From positions 1 to 64,000 of the forward strand of contig CAJNDS010000588.1 of the NCBI GenBank assembly GCA_905221605.1: a stretch of 64,000 nucleotides of DNA, written 5' to 3'. This DNA comes from Symbiodinium natans (taxonomy: Eukaryota; Sar; Dinophyceae; Suessiales; Symbiodiniaceae). Under the pieces are notes generated by a model that was given only the letters and a program-made list of their open reading frames with translations, searched no databases and had not been told where the DNA came from. Of this stretch, positions 35,691 to 47,551 are shown one piece after another (position 1 is the stretch's first letter; each line of letters starts with the position of its first letter). Both the position numbers and the translations under genes were made by a program.

Positions 35691-38558
35691 AGGGAGGATG
35701 CAGGTGACTAGTAAAGTGGTGGTGTCGTTCGTATGTGAGGGGGCATCCGCTCCATGTGGCAAGGATCTAAGGCCTTGCTTCCTGCTTCCGTGGCACCCGC
35801 TGCATAGACATACATAGAAACAAGGATGTAAGGAGCAGAACTGGAGGTCATGATGTAAGGTTAGATTGCTGCAGCTACACATTCGCGGTGTTATTTCGGT
35901 GTAAGTCCGGATATGGGAATCATGTGTAAGTGCCTCGGAAGAACCATGTTAGCCGCACAGCATCGGAATACTATCATAGTAAGCGCCGTGTAAGCAGCAT
36001 GTAAGCGCCATGTAAGCACGACATAAGCACCATGTAAGCACGATATAAGCACCATGTAAGCACAATGTAGGCAAGCGTTATGTGAGCACCGTGTGTGCAC
36101 TATGCAAATACCATGTAAGGACAATGTGAGCACCAGGTGAGCAATATGCAAGCACTTGTAAGCACCATGCAAGTACAATGTAAATTGCCCGTGCATGCCC
36201 TTATATTGGGAACACCTGGTTCCGAACACCCCGACTGATTAAGACCTCCCAACTACCGCACACATGCTCAGACAGCTTGTCTTACATGTGAGCCCTGAAC
36301 TGTCGGAGATCAAAAGAAGCTTTGCTACACAGGAACGACACCAGATTACTGGTCACCAGCACCTGTCTTGGCCAAGTACTAGACCATACGAACGAACAGC
36401 CATACTAAACCACTGTGCTCAGTTCGAGCGTTCGGGAAAGTTTAAACCTTCAGGCCCAGGGCGAGCCATATTTGTTTCGCCGCGAGCTAGTTGGTCAAAG
36501 CTGCTGCAGGCCATGTCGCGATCGGGAAGGGGAGGCTCGGGGTGTACTGCCCACAATACACAGTAATTACCTATGGCACGCGGGCAAAGTGTGAGGCTTC
36601 AGGAGCTTTATGCAAACGTAGCAACAGGACTCAACCTTTCTGGATTTTGAGCAAGCCGTCAGAAACCGTGCTCATGCGTTCATGCTTGTCACGTCGCATA
36701 GACTGACCCAAGATCGTCAACTTCTAGTTACTTGGCAATGCATGTTGACATTTGAATCAGTCGAAGTTCTAGTTGTTCCGGATAACAAACACCTACCTAG
36801 GTATGGTATGTATGAATACTCTCCTGCCCCTACGAGTTCGGGAGCTTTTCCTGCTTGTGTTGTTGTCGTCACTGCCTTGTGCACAAGACTGCAATTTGCG
36901 CGCATTGGTGCCAGCTCTGGTGTCCTGAGGTCCCGGATACTTGCGGCGTAAACAGCTGAGTTTGTTAGGGCCCCGTGGCGTTACAAGAATCAACCCTCGA
37001 TTGCAGCAAAGGATGTCCGGCAGCGAAGGCGTCGCGAGGGCGAGGGAGCCCCTGAAAACCTTGAGTTTCTCAGGGCTTCCTGGCCAACATCTCTGGAATG
37101 ACGTGGGCGGACTCCGTCTTCTAAGCCAACAGCACATCTCAAAGGTTTGGGCGTGAGGGGAGGGCTGCGATGGCCGCAGCAGGTGCAGGAGAGCTTTGAT
37201 GACCTCTGGCCCCAAAGAAGTAAACCAAACAAAAAGAAATGAAAGCACCTCTCTTCCCAGCGGTACAATATCGGTACTCGTGGGGGTTTTCTTGGGTTGG
37301 ATGGGGCCCCCTCAGTGCGAGCCAGGGAGAGAGGAGGAGGGAAGTGAGGGCGTTTGGGAGAAAAGGACAGAAAGTGTGCAATGTGTGTGTTTGCACTGAA
37401 CCCTCCCCTTTACTTGTCCGGAAACTGGGAAGGAGGAACTAAATCGCAGTGGAGCTTTGCGCACCTCGAATTCCTCCAAGAGAGGCAAACTTTCCCCAGG
37501 ACCCTCCAGAAGCTTTAAACTTTCTCTTCACTCCCGCGCCTGCAGCACAGCCTGGAAGCTTGCAAAAGACACTGCCTGAGCAAAGGAGGAGACGGAAGGC
37601 AAGCAGCGGTGGAGTACTGAGGCTGGTACTCCAGAAGATCCTCTCAGGCCTGCCCGAGTCAAACGCAAAGTGTCACAGCAGCACCTCCAGCAGAGGTGGC
37701 GCCGCACCCTCTGCCTGCATCCCCATTGAGCTCCAGTTGGTGAAGGCGCTGTGTCAAACCTGTAAGGAGTGGAGACGATGATTCGCATGTCCATGCCTCT
37801 TGGCTGAAAAACTGCTCATCCTGCCTCTGGCAATTGGCAGTATCAAGCGAGCCAGCTTGCGAAGACCGATCCAAAGCAGCAGCTGCCTGACATCAGATCA
37901 ACAAGCTCCTGCAGACTCAGCTCGGATCAACTCAGAGTTGCGTCTTTGGTGCTCTGAAGTCTAAAGCCCTCTGCGCATCTCTAGCCACTTTCTAGTGTCG
38001 CCCACATGAAGCCGACAGGGCTTCACCTAGACTGGCATACAGCTTTAAAGTGTCGCCCCGAAGACTCAGGCCACCACCTGGAAGCATTTGCTTCATCCCT
38101 TCTAAAGTCCCTGAAAGAACAGCAAGCCTGAAAAAGCCATCGTGTAGAGTAGGTAAAGTCGCAGACTGAACCTCCTGTCATGAAAGGCAACGCTCGAATG
38201 AAAAGTCCTGCTGCCAAGATCCGTGTGTGAAGAGGGTATGTTTAGGGGGTCTTCGTGCGCAATCTGTTACCTGTCTACCAAGCCAAGCTTTTAGATGAAC
38301 TCGATGATGAACAAGAGCTCCTATTAATGGCCGATCTGGGAGAGAAGCCGAAGGGAACTGCGGGAAGGGTACTAAAAGCCCGAACAGATTCACCTTAACC
38401 TTGAGACAGGATTTGACCTTGAGGATTAGACTCATGAATCCAACTCAAGCGTCCCATCCAATCTCATAGTAAACCCCCCACATAACCCGTCTATCTCTAG
38501 CTCCTGTCAATGGTTGATGGTTGATCTGGGGCTGAGTCCAGTCCAACCGCAACACCCA
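35691..38558. other. Gene-poor stretch with a degenerate minisatellite
   Basis: Holds the 11-bp repeat at 35970-36185. A minus-strand frame near 37800-37450 (with GVKRKFKASGGSWGKFASLG) is protein-like but not assignable. Otherwise I see nothing. Confidence 0.4.
35970..36185. repeat. Degenerate 11-bp minisatellite AAGCACCATGT
   Basis: About 18 units, the best block reading AAGCACCATGT, AAGCACGATAT, AAGCACCATGT head to tail at about 36015-36070. Toward the right the units drift and the period slips. Confidence 0.88.
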
Positions 38559-41340
38559 TCACACCTTGAGACCCACCTCTGTTTCCAAGCCAGTAAGAAC
38601 CCAACATAGAAACCGTACAAGGAAACCGTGCGAAAAAACCGTACCATCATGAGTCTTTCTACGCGACAGGAACTCTCGTGGCAAGGAACCCACCCTCGAG
38701 ACACTAATTCTGATGCTGAAATGTTCCAGCCCTTTACACCCAGACTGAGACACATTGAGACGAACTGAGACGCACTGGCCACTGGGCCTGAACGGAACCA
38801 GCAAGTCAGCATCTGCCATGATGGGCGCAAGCGTTGCCACAAGGAAAGGCAAATCTTCTTGCACAGTGGATCCACTGGTACCCGGCTCACCGGAAGCCGA
38901 AGTTGCTCGGAAAAGAGGCGATGATGAACCTTCTGCTGCGGCCTGCACGGCAGCCTGAAATGCTCCAGAAGAGATCACTCCCGGCTTGACCTGTGCTTCG
39001 CTTAGCCTCTTCCACAGGTCATCTCCAGCCAGAGCTCGAACCGCTGACTCCACTGGCCACACTCCCGGACCCGGGACTGTGCAAGTGGGAGCCCGCGGGG
39101 GTTCCCAATCTTTGTAAAGCGGTAGATACAGACCAGCAGGTATCAAGGGCAGCTGCCTCATGAGACGGAGCTCTTTGGCCGCACTGGGTCTGCGCACTTC
39201 GAGGCTTAGCAAGGCGCGTCCCACCACTCGAGTGCAGGGATTCTCTGGAGCAACATGAAGCAGGGGCACCCAAAGCAAACCTCCAAAATACATGGATGGA
39301 ACTCCTTCTACCTCTCTCCCAAGTGGCAGCAGCAAGTCAGCTTGCGCAGCCGCCTTACTGTCCTGTCCGTCACTGGCGGAGCTGAGCTGCACTACGCGGA
39401 GCCCGAGCTTGTGCTTGTCTGCCGTCAGAACCAAGGCGTCCATGTTCTTACCTGCTTCGCCGGAACCCCCTCCAAGGACGAAGCGCCCTGCAAGAGACAG
39501 AGACGCATCTTGACCAGGATTGATACGCACCCAGCCCTGGCCATCGAGCAACCCACGCACTGGGGCAGAGCGGAAGCTGCTGGAAGAGCTCGGCCATGAC
39601 GACACAAAACCTGCAAAATGGGTTTTTCAAGGGGTTTGCCGGGCTTTCTCCGGTACTGAACTGAAAAAAGCGGGCGTAAGGAGACAAATGGAAAACTGAA
39701 GTCACGATCAACCGAGCCAAGGTTAGCACTCAGAAGAAAAAGACATAAAAAGACTAATGCTTCGGCAAGCCACCCTCAGCTAGCTCCAGGTAAAAGAGGG
39801 GCAGCTCCTTCGGCAGGCCGACTGTCTGCGTGCCATCTCTGTCCCAGAACTCACGTCGACAGGCATCCTCGCTTCTGCGGCCACACCTTCTGCAATACAA
39901 GGCATCCGAAGCAAGCATGGTCCCACAAGTGTGACAGAAGCGGCCGGCGTTCCTGCGACCTGGTTCATGTGAGGGCACAAGGCGCTCCGAAGCCAGATGG
40001 GACACGAAATCACCAGACAGCAATATTTCCCGCAGGCAGACGACGTACTCTGCCATGAGTGGCTTTTTGGGCTCTGTTTTCGGCTTCTCGACAAGCCATG
40101 AAAGAGTCCCGGGGCCATTCGGGAGCTGCAACTCGGCCACTGAGCCAGCCAACAAGTGCGCCAAAGGCTTCCCATCGCGTTCAAAGGCGGCGGAGGAAGC
40201 AGTCAAGTCGACCTTGGCCGGCTGCAGGGTTCTGAGGCGAAGCTCACTGGACTCTTCAGGCGAGACTGCTTCCAGCAATGCCTGGAGCGGTATTGACCTT
40301 TCAGCCAATCGGAGGTCAGCTGCTGGGTGTCGAATCCAAACCTCCATTGCCACGACTCCATCTTGAAGAGCCTGAACAGCTTGGCCGGCTTCCAGTGCCG
40401 GCGAGCTCCAGGCAAAGTCGAAGTTTATTTGCACTCCACCTGGCTTGGCAAGACTTGATGGAGCCAGCAAGTTCTCGGGGACTGGCTTCACTCCACTTTC
40501 CACCCAGCCCCCGCAGCCCGCGACTTGCATGGCAGGCTTTCCAGGGAAGAGGCAAAGGCGCATAAAAAACTTTGGCGCCTTGCTGGCAAGGCCACCAACA
40601 GAGCCAGGTGCTGCAAGAACTTGGCCTTGCAGGCAGCGTGCCACCAAGCCACGTAACGCATCCGCTTGCAGCTGAAGCCCTGCGATCAAGATCTTTATGA
40701 CCACGGAGCCAGGTGGGGGAAGTGGCTTGGCTACCTCTTCCCGCGGCGCCAGCCCACTCGGAGCTTCCTCAGGGTCATCACACGTAACGCTCGCGACCCC
40801 TTTCCTGCAGACCACCAGTCGGCCGGCAAAGGAAGAGTTCCAGGGCAACGCGATACGCTGTGGATCCGAGTTTGGACGGCGACTATAATGGACCACAAGC
40901 TCCACAGCTCCCCTGACTGCCTCCAAAGGTGGCTTTTTCAGCTTTGGATCCGTGATAGGTACCGGTGTAAAGTTCAAAGACCACTTCCTCTGCGATCCGA
41001 GTACCGCTTCAGGACGTGGCCGCTCCAGCGTTGAAGAGTCCAGAAAAGACCGAAGCTCCGCAGCCGGAACTGCAGCGACTGCCAGAGGCCGACGAAGCTC
41101 ATCCTTTGCTACAGCAACCCACGCCTGGATAGTGAAGGCATGATCCCGGCCCTCGAAAAGCTTGGCCAGCGAGTCCGTGCCGCTTAGTCCGAAAACATGC
41201 GTGGCACTAAAATCCATCTGTGCCGCAGCTGGTGCGTCAGCAACGCAGTTGGTTCCATGGCAGTTGTACCTGATAAACACTTCCGCGGCCATCCTGAAGC
41301 CGGTTACAGACTTGAAGGAGACCTCCAAGACGTGCTCCAC
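38559..41340 (-). CDS. C2-like/zinc-ribbon protein, two exons, possibly centriolar
   Basis: Exon 1 runs 41340-39774 and exon 2 runs 39610-38559. The 163-base GT-AG intron keeps the frame (1567 + 1052 = 873 codons), giving 872 residues; the joint reads LELAEG|FVSSWP. The N-terminal part (LEVSFKSVTGFRMAAEVFIR and FGLSGTDSLAKLF) resembles the divergent C2 domains of centriole proteins such as CEP120/C2CD3. Further beta-rich blocks with VIKILIAGLQLQADAL and INFDFAWSSP suggest two or more such folds. Near residues 475-495 a zinc ribbon has CHTCG and, 12 residues later, CRRCG. Exon 2 adds another beta-rich domain with LGLRVVQLSSA. The C-terminal 40 residues look weaker and may be intronic read-through. 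A centriolar or ciliary role is an inference from remote resemblance only. Confidence 0.6.
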
Positions 41341-41643
41341 GACCTTGCCGCGATTTATCGCGATTTAGATCGGCAAAATCACGCGATGGGGCATGCTGGG
41401 GCCCAGGCCCTCTCACTTTCGGCACAGATCAGCAGTGTCTCAGCACCTTACACACTGATTTCGCTAAGCTGAAGAGCACGGTACAGAGCCCAGCAGCACG
41501 GTTTTTGCGGGTCTCGCTTGCAAAGTTTGCCGAAGGCTGGTGTCGATCTGTGGCTCAAGCGAAGTGGGGCTTGTGACTCCGTCTGGCCGCGTGCCCCTGC
41601 AATGACCTCAAAACGTAGTTTCTCACTTTGAAGAGCTACGATA

Positions 41644-42570
41644 TCACACGATTCTCAGAAAGGACTGGGAAATCTGGTGTACCGAGTTTTCAACTTCTTG
41701 AGGCCCTGCTGTTGGATACTTGGCTGATGCCTGGATTGTTGCAGGATGCAACAGGCAGCCTTGGTGGCACATCGCTACAGATCCCGCCTCCGCCACAGAC
41801 TTAACCAGCTGATCCACATCCTGTCGAAATAGAGCCGTGCAGCCACCATCTGAAGTTCTCAACCCACACCTCTCTCGGGCCTTGGCCGCCAGCTTCTTCA
41901 ACAGATCGCGTCCGCGAGAAAATGCCTAATCCAGACTCGCTGCAATAAAATTCAAACAGCGATTGCGAATGCAAAGAAGTTTCAGAGGCAGTTGCAACCC
42001 ATGCCGGCATCGTCCCAGCTGTTCCTGCAGCCTGCCAGACACATCCAGACGTCGTGCCAGGCCTGTGGAAAACACGACGCGTCGACGCGTGCTCCATTCC
42101 AGCCTCGGCGTCCTTCATGAGCTCTGCACGCACGTTCAGCCCTTGGAGTCTGAGGACGGCACCTGCAATACCGAGACAGACGAGCCTTCTGAACTGACAA
42201 CTGCTTCAGGGGACGTTGGCTTCCTGCCAATTCCTACCTGCGCTTGCTGGTACCAGTGCAGGTGTCGTCGCCATGAAAATCTCACAAGACCCACGTGCAA
42301 CACCATCGGATGGACAGCCACTGGGGTACCTTGGGCAGTGTCGGATCATGGTGCATGTGCAACGGCAACTCCCGTGCAAGTGTCCTCTTGACTTGCAGTT
42401 CAGGACACATGAGCTGGAGCCAATTCTGCACGGTCGCCTAGGGCACTGGCGCACGCATGGCTCAGCTTCAGTGCTATCTGCACCACGCGTCAATCTGGCC
42501 TTGTCCAGGCCAGCAAGTTGGACGAGGCGGTCGACGAAGTCTGACCTTGAACGATGAAAGTTCAATACCC
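41644..42570 (-). CDS. Unknown protein, multi-exon
   Basis: Coding-like pieces: FHRSRSDFVDRLVQLAGLDK and ARLTRGADSTEAEPC (about 42560-42450), then a middle part with frame changes (TTSGCVWQAAGTAGTMPAWV, about 42045-41970), then KKLAAKARERCGLRTSDGGC, TALFRQDVDQLVKSVAEAGS and CLLHPATIQASAKY (about 41900-41690). The cysteines do not form a pattern I recognise. It sits about 200 bases downstream of RPA3. Confidence 0.42.
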
Positions 42571-42767
42571 ACTCCTGAAAGCTGAGCAGCAGCTTCTAGC
42601 TCTCTACAATAGCAGTGTGCACACGTGCCTTTTTGGCCCCGAATCTGCTTCTAAGATCCGGCAATCAGATCTCTGTTGGTGGAAGGTTCGGCTCCCATCT
42701 GACCCATCTGATTCGCCACAACGCCGTCACTGCATTGTACGAGCCCCAGCTTGGATGGAATGTGGAA

Positions 42768-43145
42768 TCATGCCACGAAGCCCATCGGAGCTCCCTGTGG
42801 AAGGTTCGCCTCCGGCGGCTTGAAGAGCTGCCGCAGCGCCGGCGCCTGAGAGAGCTGCAAGGCCTGGTTCCACAGTTCGAGGTCCACCTCGTCGCTCTGA
42901 AAGCGGGAGAACGATGTCACCCGGAGCTCGTTTTGGGGGCCTTTCGTGCCCACAAGCTCGACGAAGCCTTGTCCCGGGTCGACGCCAGGTGAGACCATCA
43001 CGGGAACACTCATGCCATCCGAGGAGTTCAACACAAGCTGCTGCATATGGTCGCGGGAGCATCGGCCCGCGAGTCGAGCTGGGGCACCAGCTGACAGAGT
43101 GCGGAACCTTTCGCCGTTCATCCTTTCTGCAACCGCAGTGGCCAT
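42768..43145 (-). CDS. RPA3: Replication protein A 14 kDa subunit
   Basis: Smallest subunit of the single-strand DNA-binding complex RPA, used in replication and repair; it is one OB fold (family knowledge). The 125 residues match the family in order: NGERFRTLSAGAPARLAGR (first strands), QQLVLNSSDGMSVPV, GFVELVG at the conserved G-x-V-E-L/V-V-G step, then VTSFSRFQSDEVDLELWNQA, matching the human pattern S-x-x-x-F-x(n)-DLxLYNEA. Length is close to the human protein (121). I chose the ATG at 43145, giving MATAVAERMNGER, because an upstream in-frame ATG at 43208 adds a stretch not seen in the family. One exon suffices. Confidence 0.85.
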   Translation of the reverse strand: MATAVAERMNGERFRTLSAGAPARLAGRCSRDHMQQLVLNSSDGMSVPVMVSPGVDPGQGFVELVGTKGPQNELRVTSFSRFQSDEVDLELWNQALQLSQAPALRQLFKPPEANLPQGAPMGFVA

Positions 43146-43464
43146 GCTGTCCGTCTTTGACCTCTGCAGGCTACCTGTGCCAACTTGGACCACAAGCTCT
43201 CGAATCATAGAAACTTCCTCTTGACCCTGTGAGTCAACGGCTGCAAGGCTGTAATGCCATCAATCTTGCAAGACCCAGGTCCAGGCTCGCTGACGGCAGG
43301 CTGGTCAGCAAACACCTGAACAGACTCGAACCGATTTGAACAAAAAGGTTCGTCCCCTTGGAAACTCTAAATGTTTGTGCTGGAACTATGGACCTTAGGG
43401 ACACCCACGGAGCACCCCGACTGGGAGCACCAGATTGAAGCCACAGGAACTTTCCATGGTTTTC

Positions 43465-44580
43465 TCAACCGTTGCTCAGTCCGAAGTCTCCCTGCGTCCA
43501 ACGGGGATGTCTAAATCTTCGGGTACGGCCGAAGTGGTCGACACGCAGCGCTAACAAGCGCACAGCAAACACTGTCCACTTGTAGTCCCCACCCTGCTTT
43601 CCACCGTAAAAGTGGGTCTCGGCCTCGGCCAGGTGCTTCGACAAGGGGGCGAAGTCGAAGTCCAGGCGCTTCTCGAAGTCACCAAAGCTTAGCCTCAACT
43701 TTGACTCATCGGACTCAGATTGCGCCCATCTTCCATGTCTCGTTGTTCTATGGTGCACCGCTCCGTCTTCCTCCCCAAAGGTGCCCCAGAAAGAGGCTCA
43801 ACAAACTCTTTAAAAAATTGGGTCTCAAGCTCTGGCCTGGCTGAGGGCAGAAGGCCCAGGTCCTTCAGCGTGAGGCTCTGATCCTGGGCCCGAGCAGCCG
43901 AACAATCTTCTGGGACAAGAAACGGCAAAAGAAAGAAGCTCAGAGAAATGGAACTGGGCGAGCAGCTCCGCCCACAATCTGAAGCACGGCCAGGCGCAGG
44001 TCCTGTGCAGTCAAATTCAACGCCGCAATATGCCGATGGGCGGCTTGCCCAAATTCACCTCTGCATTGAGGAAGCCCTTGCCACCCCGATCGAGCCCGTC
44101 GAAAGCTCGCTGAGCAGACCTGATACGACGAGACATTGGTAAGAAAAAATACCCAAGCCCATTGTCGAGCCCATTATCCACACAGTCTTGGAAAGCTGAG
44201 GCCTCTGCAAGCCAAGCTTCTTAGATGCTTCAGCAGTCTTGTAGAACAGAATGGACAGCAAATGCCTTGTGATGCAGAGCTGTGATCGACCCTCAATGAC
44301 CCTGCGGAACTGTCCCGAGTTCAAGGGCCTTTTGTCCACGCTCGCAGGCTTGGAAGCGCTCTTGCTGCGACAGAGATTGGCAACGGCATCCTCCACCGTC
44401 GGACCCTGGCGCCATGCCACCAATGCAGCATGGTGTGCAGCATGGTGTTCAGCATGGGGGACTCTTTTGCTCCGATGCCTTCCACGCTCCGTTTGGGACC
44501 AGGGAAGCATAGTCAAACTTCTCAACCTTGCGCTTCGTGGCGCCCGCCACAAGCTCCGCAAACTCCTCCACCTCCGACAT
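43465..44580 (-). CDS. EF-hand calcium-binding protein, multi-exon
   Basis: The start ATG at 44580 gives MSEVEEFAELVAGATKRKVE. Resolved exons are 44580-44479, 44405-44203, 44119-44059 and a fourth starting at 44002. Joining them reads GLQRSAQRAFDGLDRGGKGF followed by LNAEDLRLAVLQI, a canonical EF-hand: helix, loop with D at positions 1 and, less typically, R/G at 3-5, conserved G at 6, and E at 12. Two of these three introns have GC donors; the third is only 56 bases. Later exons include LTLKDLGLLPSARPELETQF and FGDFEKRLDFDFAPLSKHLA, ending in TQGDFGLSNG, but their borders are not settled. Because loop positions 3 and 5 are not standard ligands, calcium affinity may be low. Confidence 0.6.
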
Positions 44581-45967
44581 GCCCGAGCCTGCCACAGTCA
44601 CGGGGCCACGCCGCACCACGCACCGCACTACACACTGCACCACACACACCTCACACCGACTCCTCCCCGCGGCCTCCTTGGTTGCTCAATCCCAGGTCCA
44701 GCTGCGCCAGCGCGGCACGCAGCCTCAAGCTGAGGAGGTGCGCATAGGCTGAGGACAGGCAGGGTGAGAAGGTGAGAATAGGCGAAAGATGTGGAAAGGT
44801 GAGGTGGATGTTGATCAGAGATGCGTGCCGAACGCGCCCTGGATGTGCCCCCGAGATGCGCAACACAGGGTCGGAGGCGGTCTGCCCTGGTCTAAATCTT
44901 CGCCCAGCAGCTGGGGCCCGGAGAGCTGCCCGGAACGTGAGCTGTCTTGGATCTTGGCCGCAGCCTGGAAGATCACGGAAGATTCGCGGTAAGGAGCGAG
45001 ATCGGGAAGGTTGCAACTTACAAACGTCTTACATACGACTTCTGGGTGCATGCTCAAACTTACGAACTGGTTGTGACTTCTTCTCTTCTTGCAAGACAGT
45101 GGCTTGTCCTGCTCCTGCTGCTTAATAGCAGCAGGGTCTGGCTCCGGCAAAGAATTGTGTTTTCCTTTGACAAGTAGCCTGTCTTCCAGGTCTTCCAGTG
45201 ACCAAGCCCACGCTTCTTACCACACATGCCCCCCCTCTCTTGCCTTCTTCTAGGGATTGAAGGTCTGAGAAAAAGCAGTCTCCTTTTCGATCTCTGACCG
45301 CTACATCAAGTTCTCCCAGACTCTGGGCCTTCAATAGCAGCGTCTCACTGGGTCTTTCGAGGGCTTAAGGTTGGGATTTGAGCGCTTCGGATTTGGGAGT
45401 CAAAGGTCTTGTCATTCTTCAGCTTTTGGGTTTGGAACTTCAAACGTTTTTTCTTTGAGCATGCAGGGCTTGGGAAACGGAATCTTCCGCGCGCTCGAGG
45501 CAAAGCATTCTCCTCATGTGGATTGAGCGTTGACTCGACAGAGTCTAAACTTCAGAACTTATTGCATCCTTCAGTACTTAAGACCCAAAACTCAGCTTCT
45601 ATCAGCTGGCTGAAGGTCGTGGAGTGCAGCTGTCTTTGGCTAGAAGGTTCGAGCTGTAGGTGTCAAGGCTTGATGCAATATGACATACAGCGAAGCAAAC
45701 TGAAGCACATGCTAAGCACATGCTAAGCTCATGCTAAGCATGCTCAGCCAAGAAAACCGACTTGACAAGGTTGAAAGCTCGTGAGAGCTCGCACCTCAAA
45801 AGACGCAGCTTGCCGAATCAAGGCCTCAGCACAATGCTGGGCTCTGCGAAAGATACCTCGAGCTAGACTCCGTGCATCTCAGTGCTCTGCAGGCATACCA
45901 CGCAGCAAGAGGTGCTCTGCTGCAGCTGACTGCTCTGCACGCACATCAGCCTGTTTGCATACTCAGA
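44581..45967. other. No clear gene
   Basis: A minus-strand stretch near 44750-44690 (HLLSLRLRAALAQLDLG) could be an upstream exon of the EF-hand gene, but the link is not shown. Near 45705-45740 a short repeat of CATGCTAAGC(AC) occurs three to four times. Nothing else is supported. Confidence 0.35.
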
Positions 45968-46234
45968 CTAAGCTCCAGCTTGCACACAGCAGATGCAGCT
46001 CAGCATGCTCCGGCCTGAAGCTGGTCGTACGAAAAGCCCCCACTTCCGGAAAATCGCCAGAAAAGCAATCCGATGTCTGCCTTCGAGGCATCGAGTCGAG
46101 CTGCAACCAGGAGATTCAGGGAGGTTTGGCCTTGCCTCCGCAAGCATCTGCGGGCACAAAGCTGATAGGACGGAGCTCAGCTGCTTCAAGTCGAGCGTTC
46201 CCACACCTTCTACACAGCACTTTCCCGCACGCAT
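45968..46234 (-). CDS. Unknown exon
   Basis: A piece reading GTLDLKQLSSVLSALCPQML followed by RHRIAFLAIFRKWGLFVRPA has a protein-like composition. GTLDLKQL resembles the second half of an EF-hand loop, but the preceding residues do not complete it. Could be a distant exon or a separate gene. Confidence 0.27.
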   Translation of the reverse strand: MRAGKCCVEGVGTLDLKQLSSVLSALCPQMLAEARPNLPESPGCSSTRCLEGRHRIAFLAIFRKWGLFVRPASGRSMLSCICCVQAGA

Positions 46235-47551
46235 GCGCAGGCTGACCGGCTTTGCAATCAGTAGCCGTCAAGCAGTAAGGTAGGCACGCCGGACATCTGC
46301 TGCCAAGCAAAGTTTACCCACCTTTGCATCGGACTGTGCTTCAAATTTGCTTTGAGTTTCCGAGGTGTATAAAGGTGTGCGTGTTGAAGAACACTCACTA
46401 CGACTGTCGATCACTGGAGACCAATGAAACCGGTGCTTGAAAACAAAGACTTACTCACTTGTCAGCAGACAATGAAAGAACGCGATGATGCGAGGAAGTG
46501 TTGTTCGCTGCCCAACAAAGGCGAACTCTGTTCAGTGCTTTCTGAGCATCCTCGCCGTGCAGGGTTTTTCTAGGGTGTCACCCTAACGCCAAGCTGGCTC
46601 CAGCTCGGGCCTAGCAGTATAAAGCTGGTAGGAATGCCTTGGTCGCAGCAAAGCTCTGATGAACGGAGATGCGGAGCTCCACCACACAGCCCATCGACAA
46701 GGGATCCACGTTGCTGATGTGCAAGTCAGTCAGAACATGTAGCCATGTACAAAGTTTACGTGACACAGCCCGTTGCTGAGGGAACTGTCGCAAGATGCCA
46801 ACGTTGACTACTGGATGATTTTCACGTGATATAGCATTCATCTGTATGCGTTCAGATTGCGGTACCCGAGCAAGATGAGTTTGTAGGTGGATGCTTGTTG
46901 TCTCGATGTTGGCATGGCGCCACTTCTCTGACCTATCATGCTCTTGTCTCTTCATTGCTGCTTTGCGCACTTGGGTTCTTCCATCCCTCCAGACAAGGAC
47001 CTCAGTGTCAGCTTCCATTGTCGTGTGTCGCTGCGTCGGCGTGCGTGCGGGTGAGTGCATTGTGCCAAGCGTTGCGCGGGGTGTGTGCAGGGGAGGGTGG
47101 ACGTGCATGTTAAAACACGTCGTCCCGCGCACTCTGCCATATAGCAAGCCTCAGGACGCCACATCCTGATTGCGGTGTCGGGCTTCTCGCGATACGATTC
47201 TCACAACTCTTCGAGCTGCCTTCCAAGCAGCCAGCTGCCAGATTCATGTGTGCGTAAGCTCATCCCTGACTGCCATGGGTGGGGGTCTTCATGGCATGAA
47301 GTGAAGCACGCAACGTTGCACGACCCACCTCCATGGCAAAGTCTTCCGACCCCAACAATGCTTGGACTAAGTCGGGCACACGCACCTGGGATGTTGAAGA
47401 GCAAAACGAGGATGCGAGACTCTGCTCATCTTTCTCTGCACCAAGCCCAGCGCGACAGCTTCAACTTCCCCGAGCTGAGAGCTTGAGGAACGAACCTTTT
47501 CTTGTTTGTCGGGTACCACCAACATGAAACACATGGAAACAACAGATCTGT
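46235..47551. other. No clear gene
   Basis: A minus-strand frame at 47147-46611 ends with a protein-like stretch (LTDLHISNVDPLSMGCVVEL), but the rest of it is unconvincing. No motif is recognised. Confidence 0.33.
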
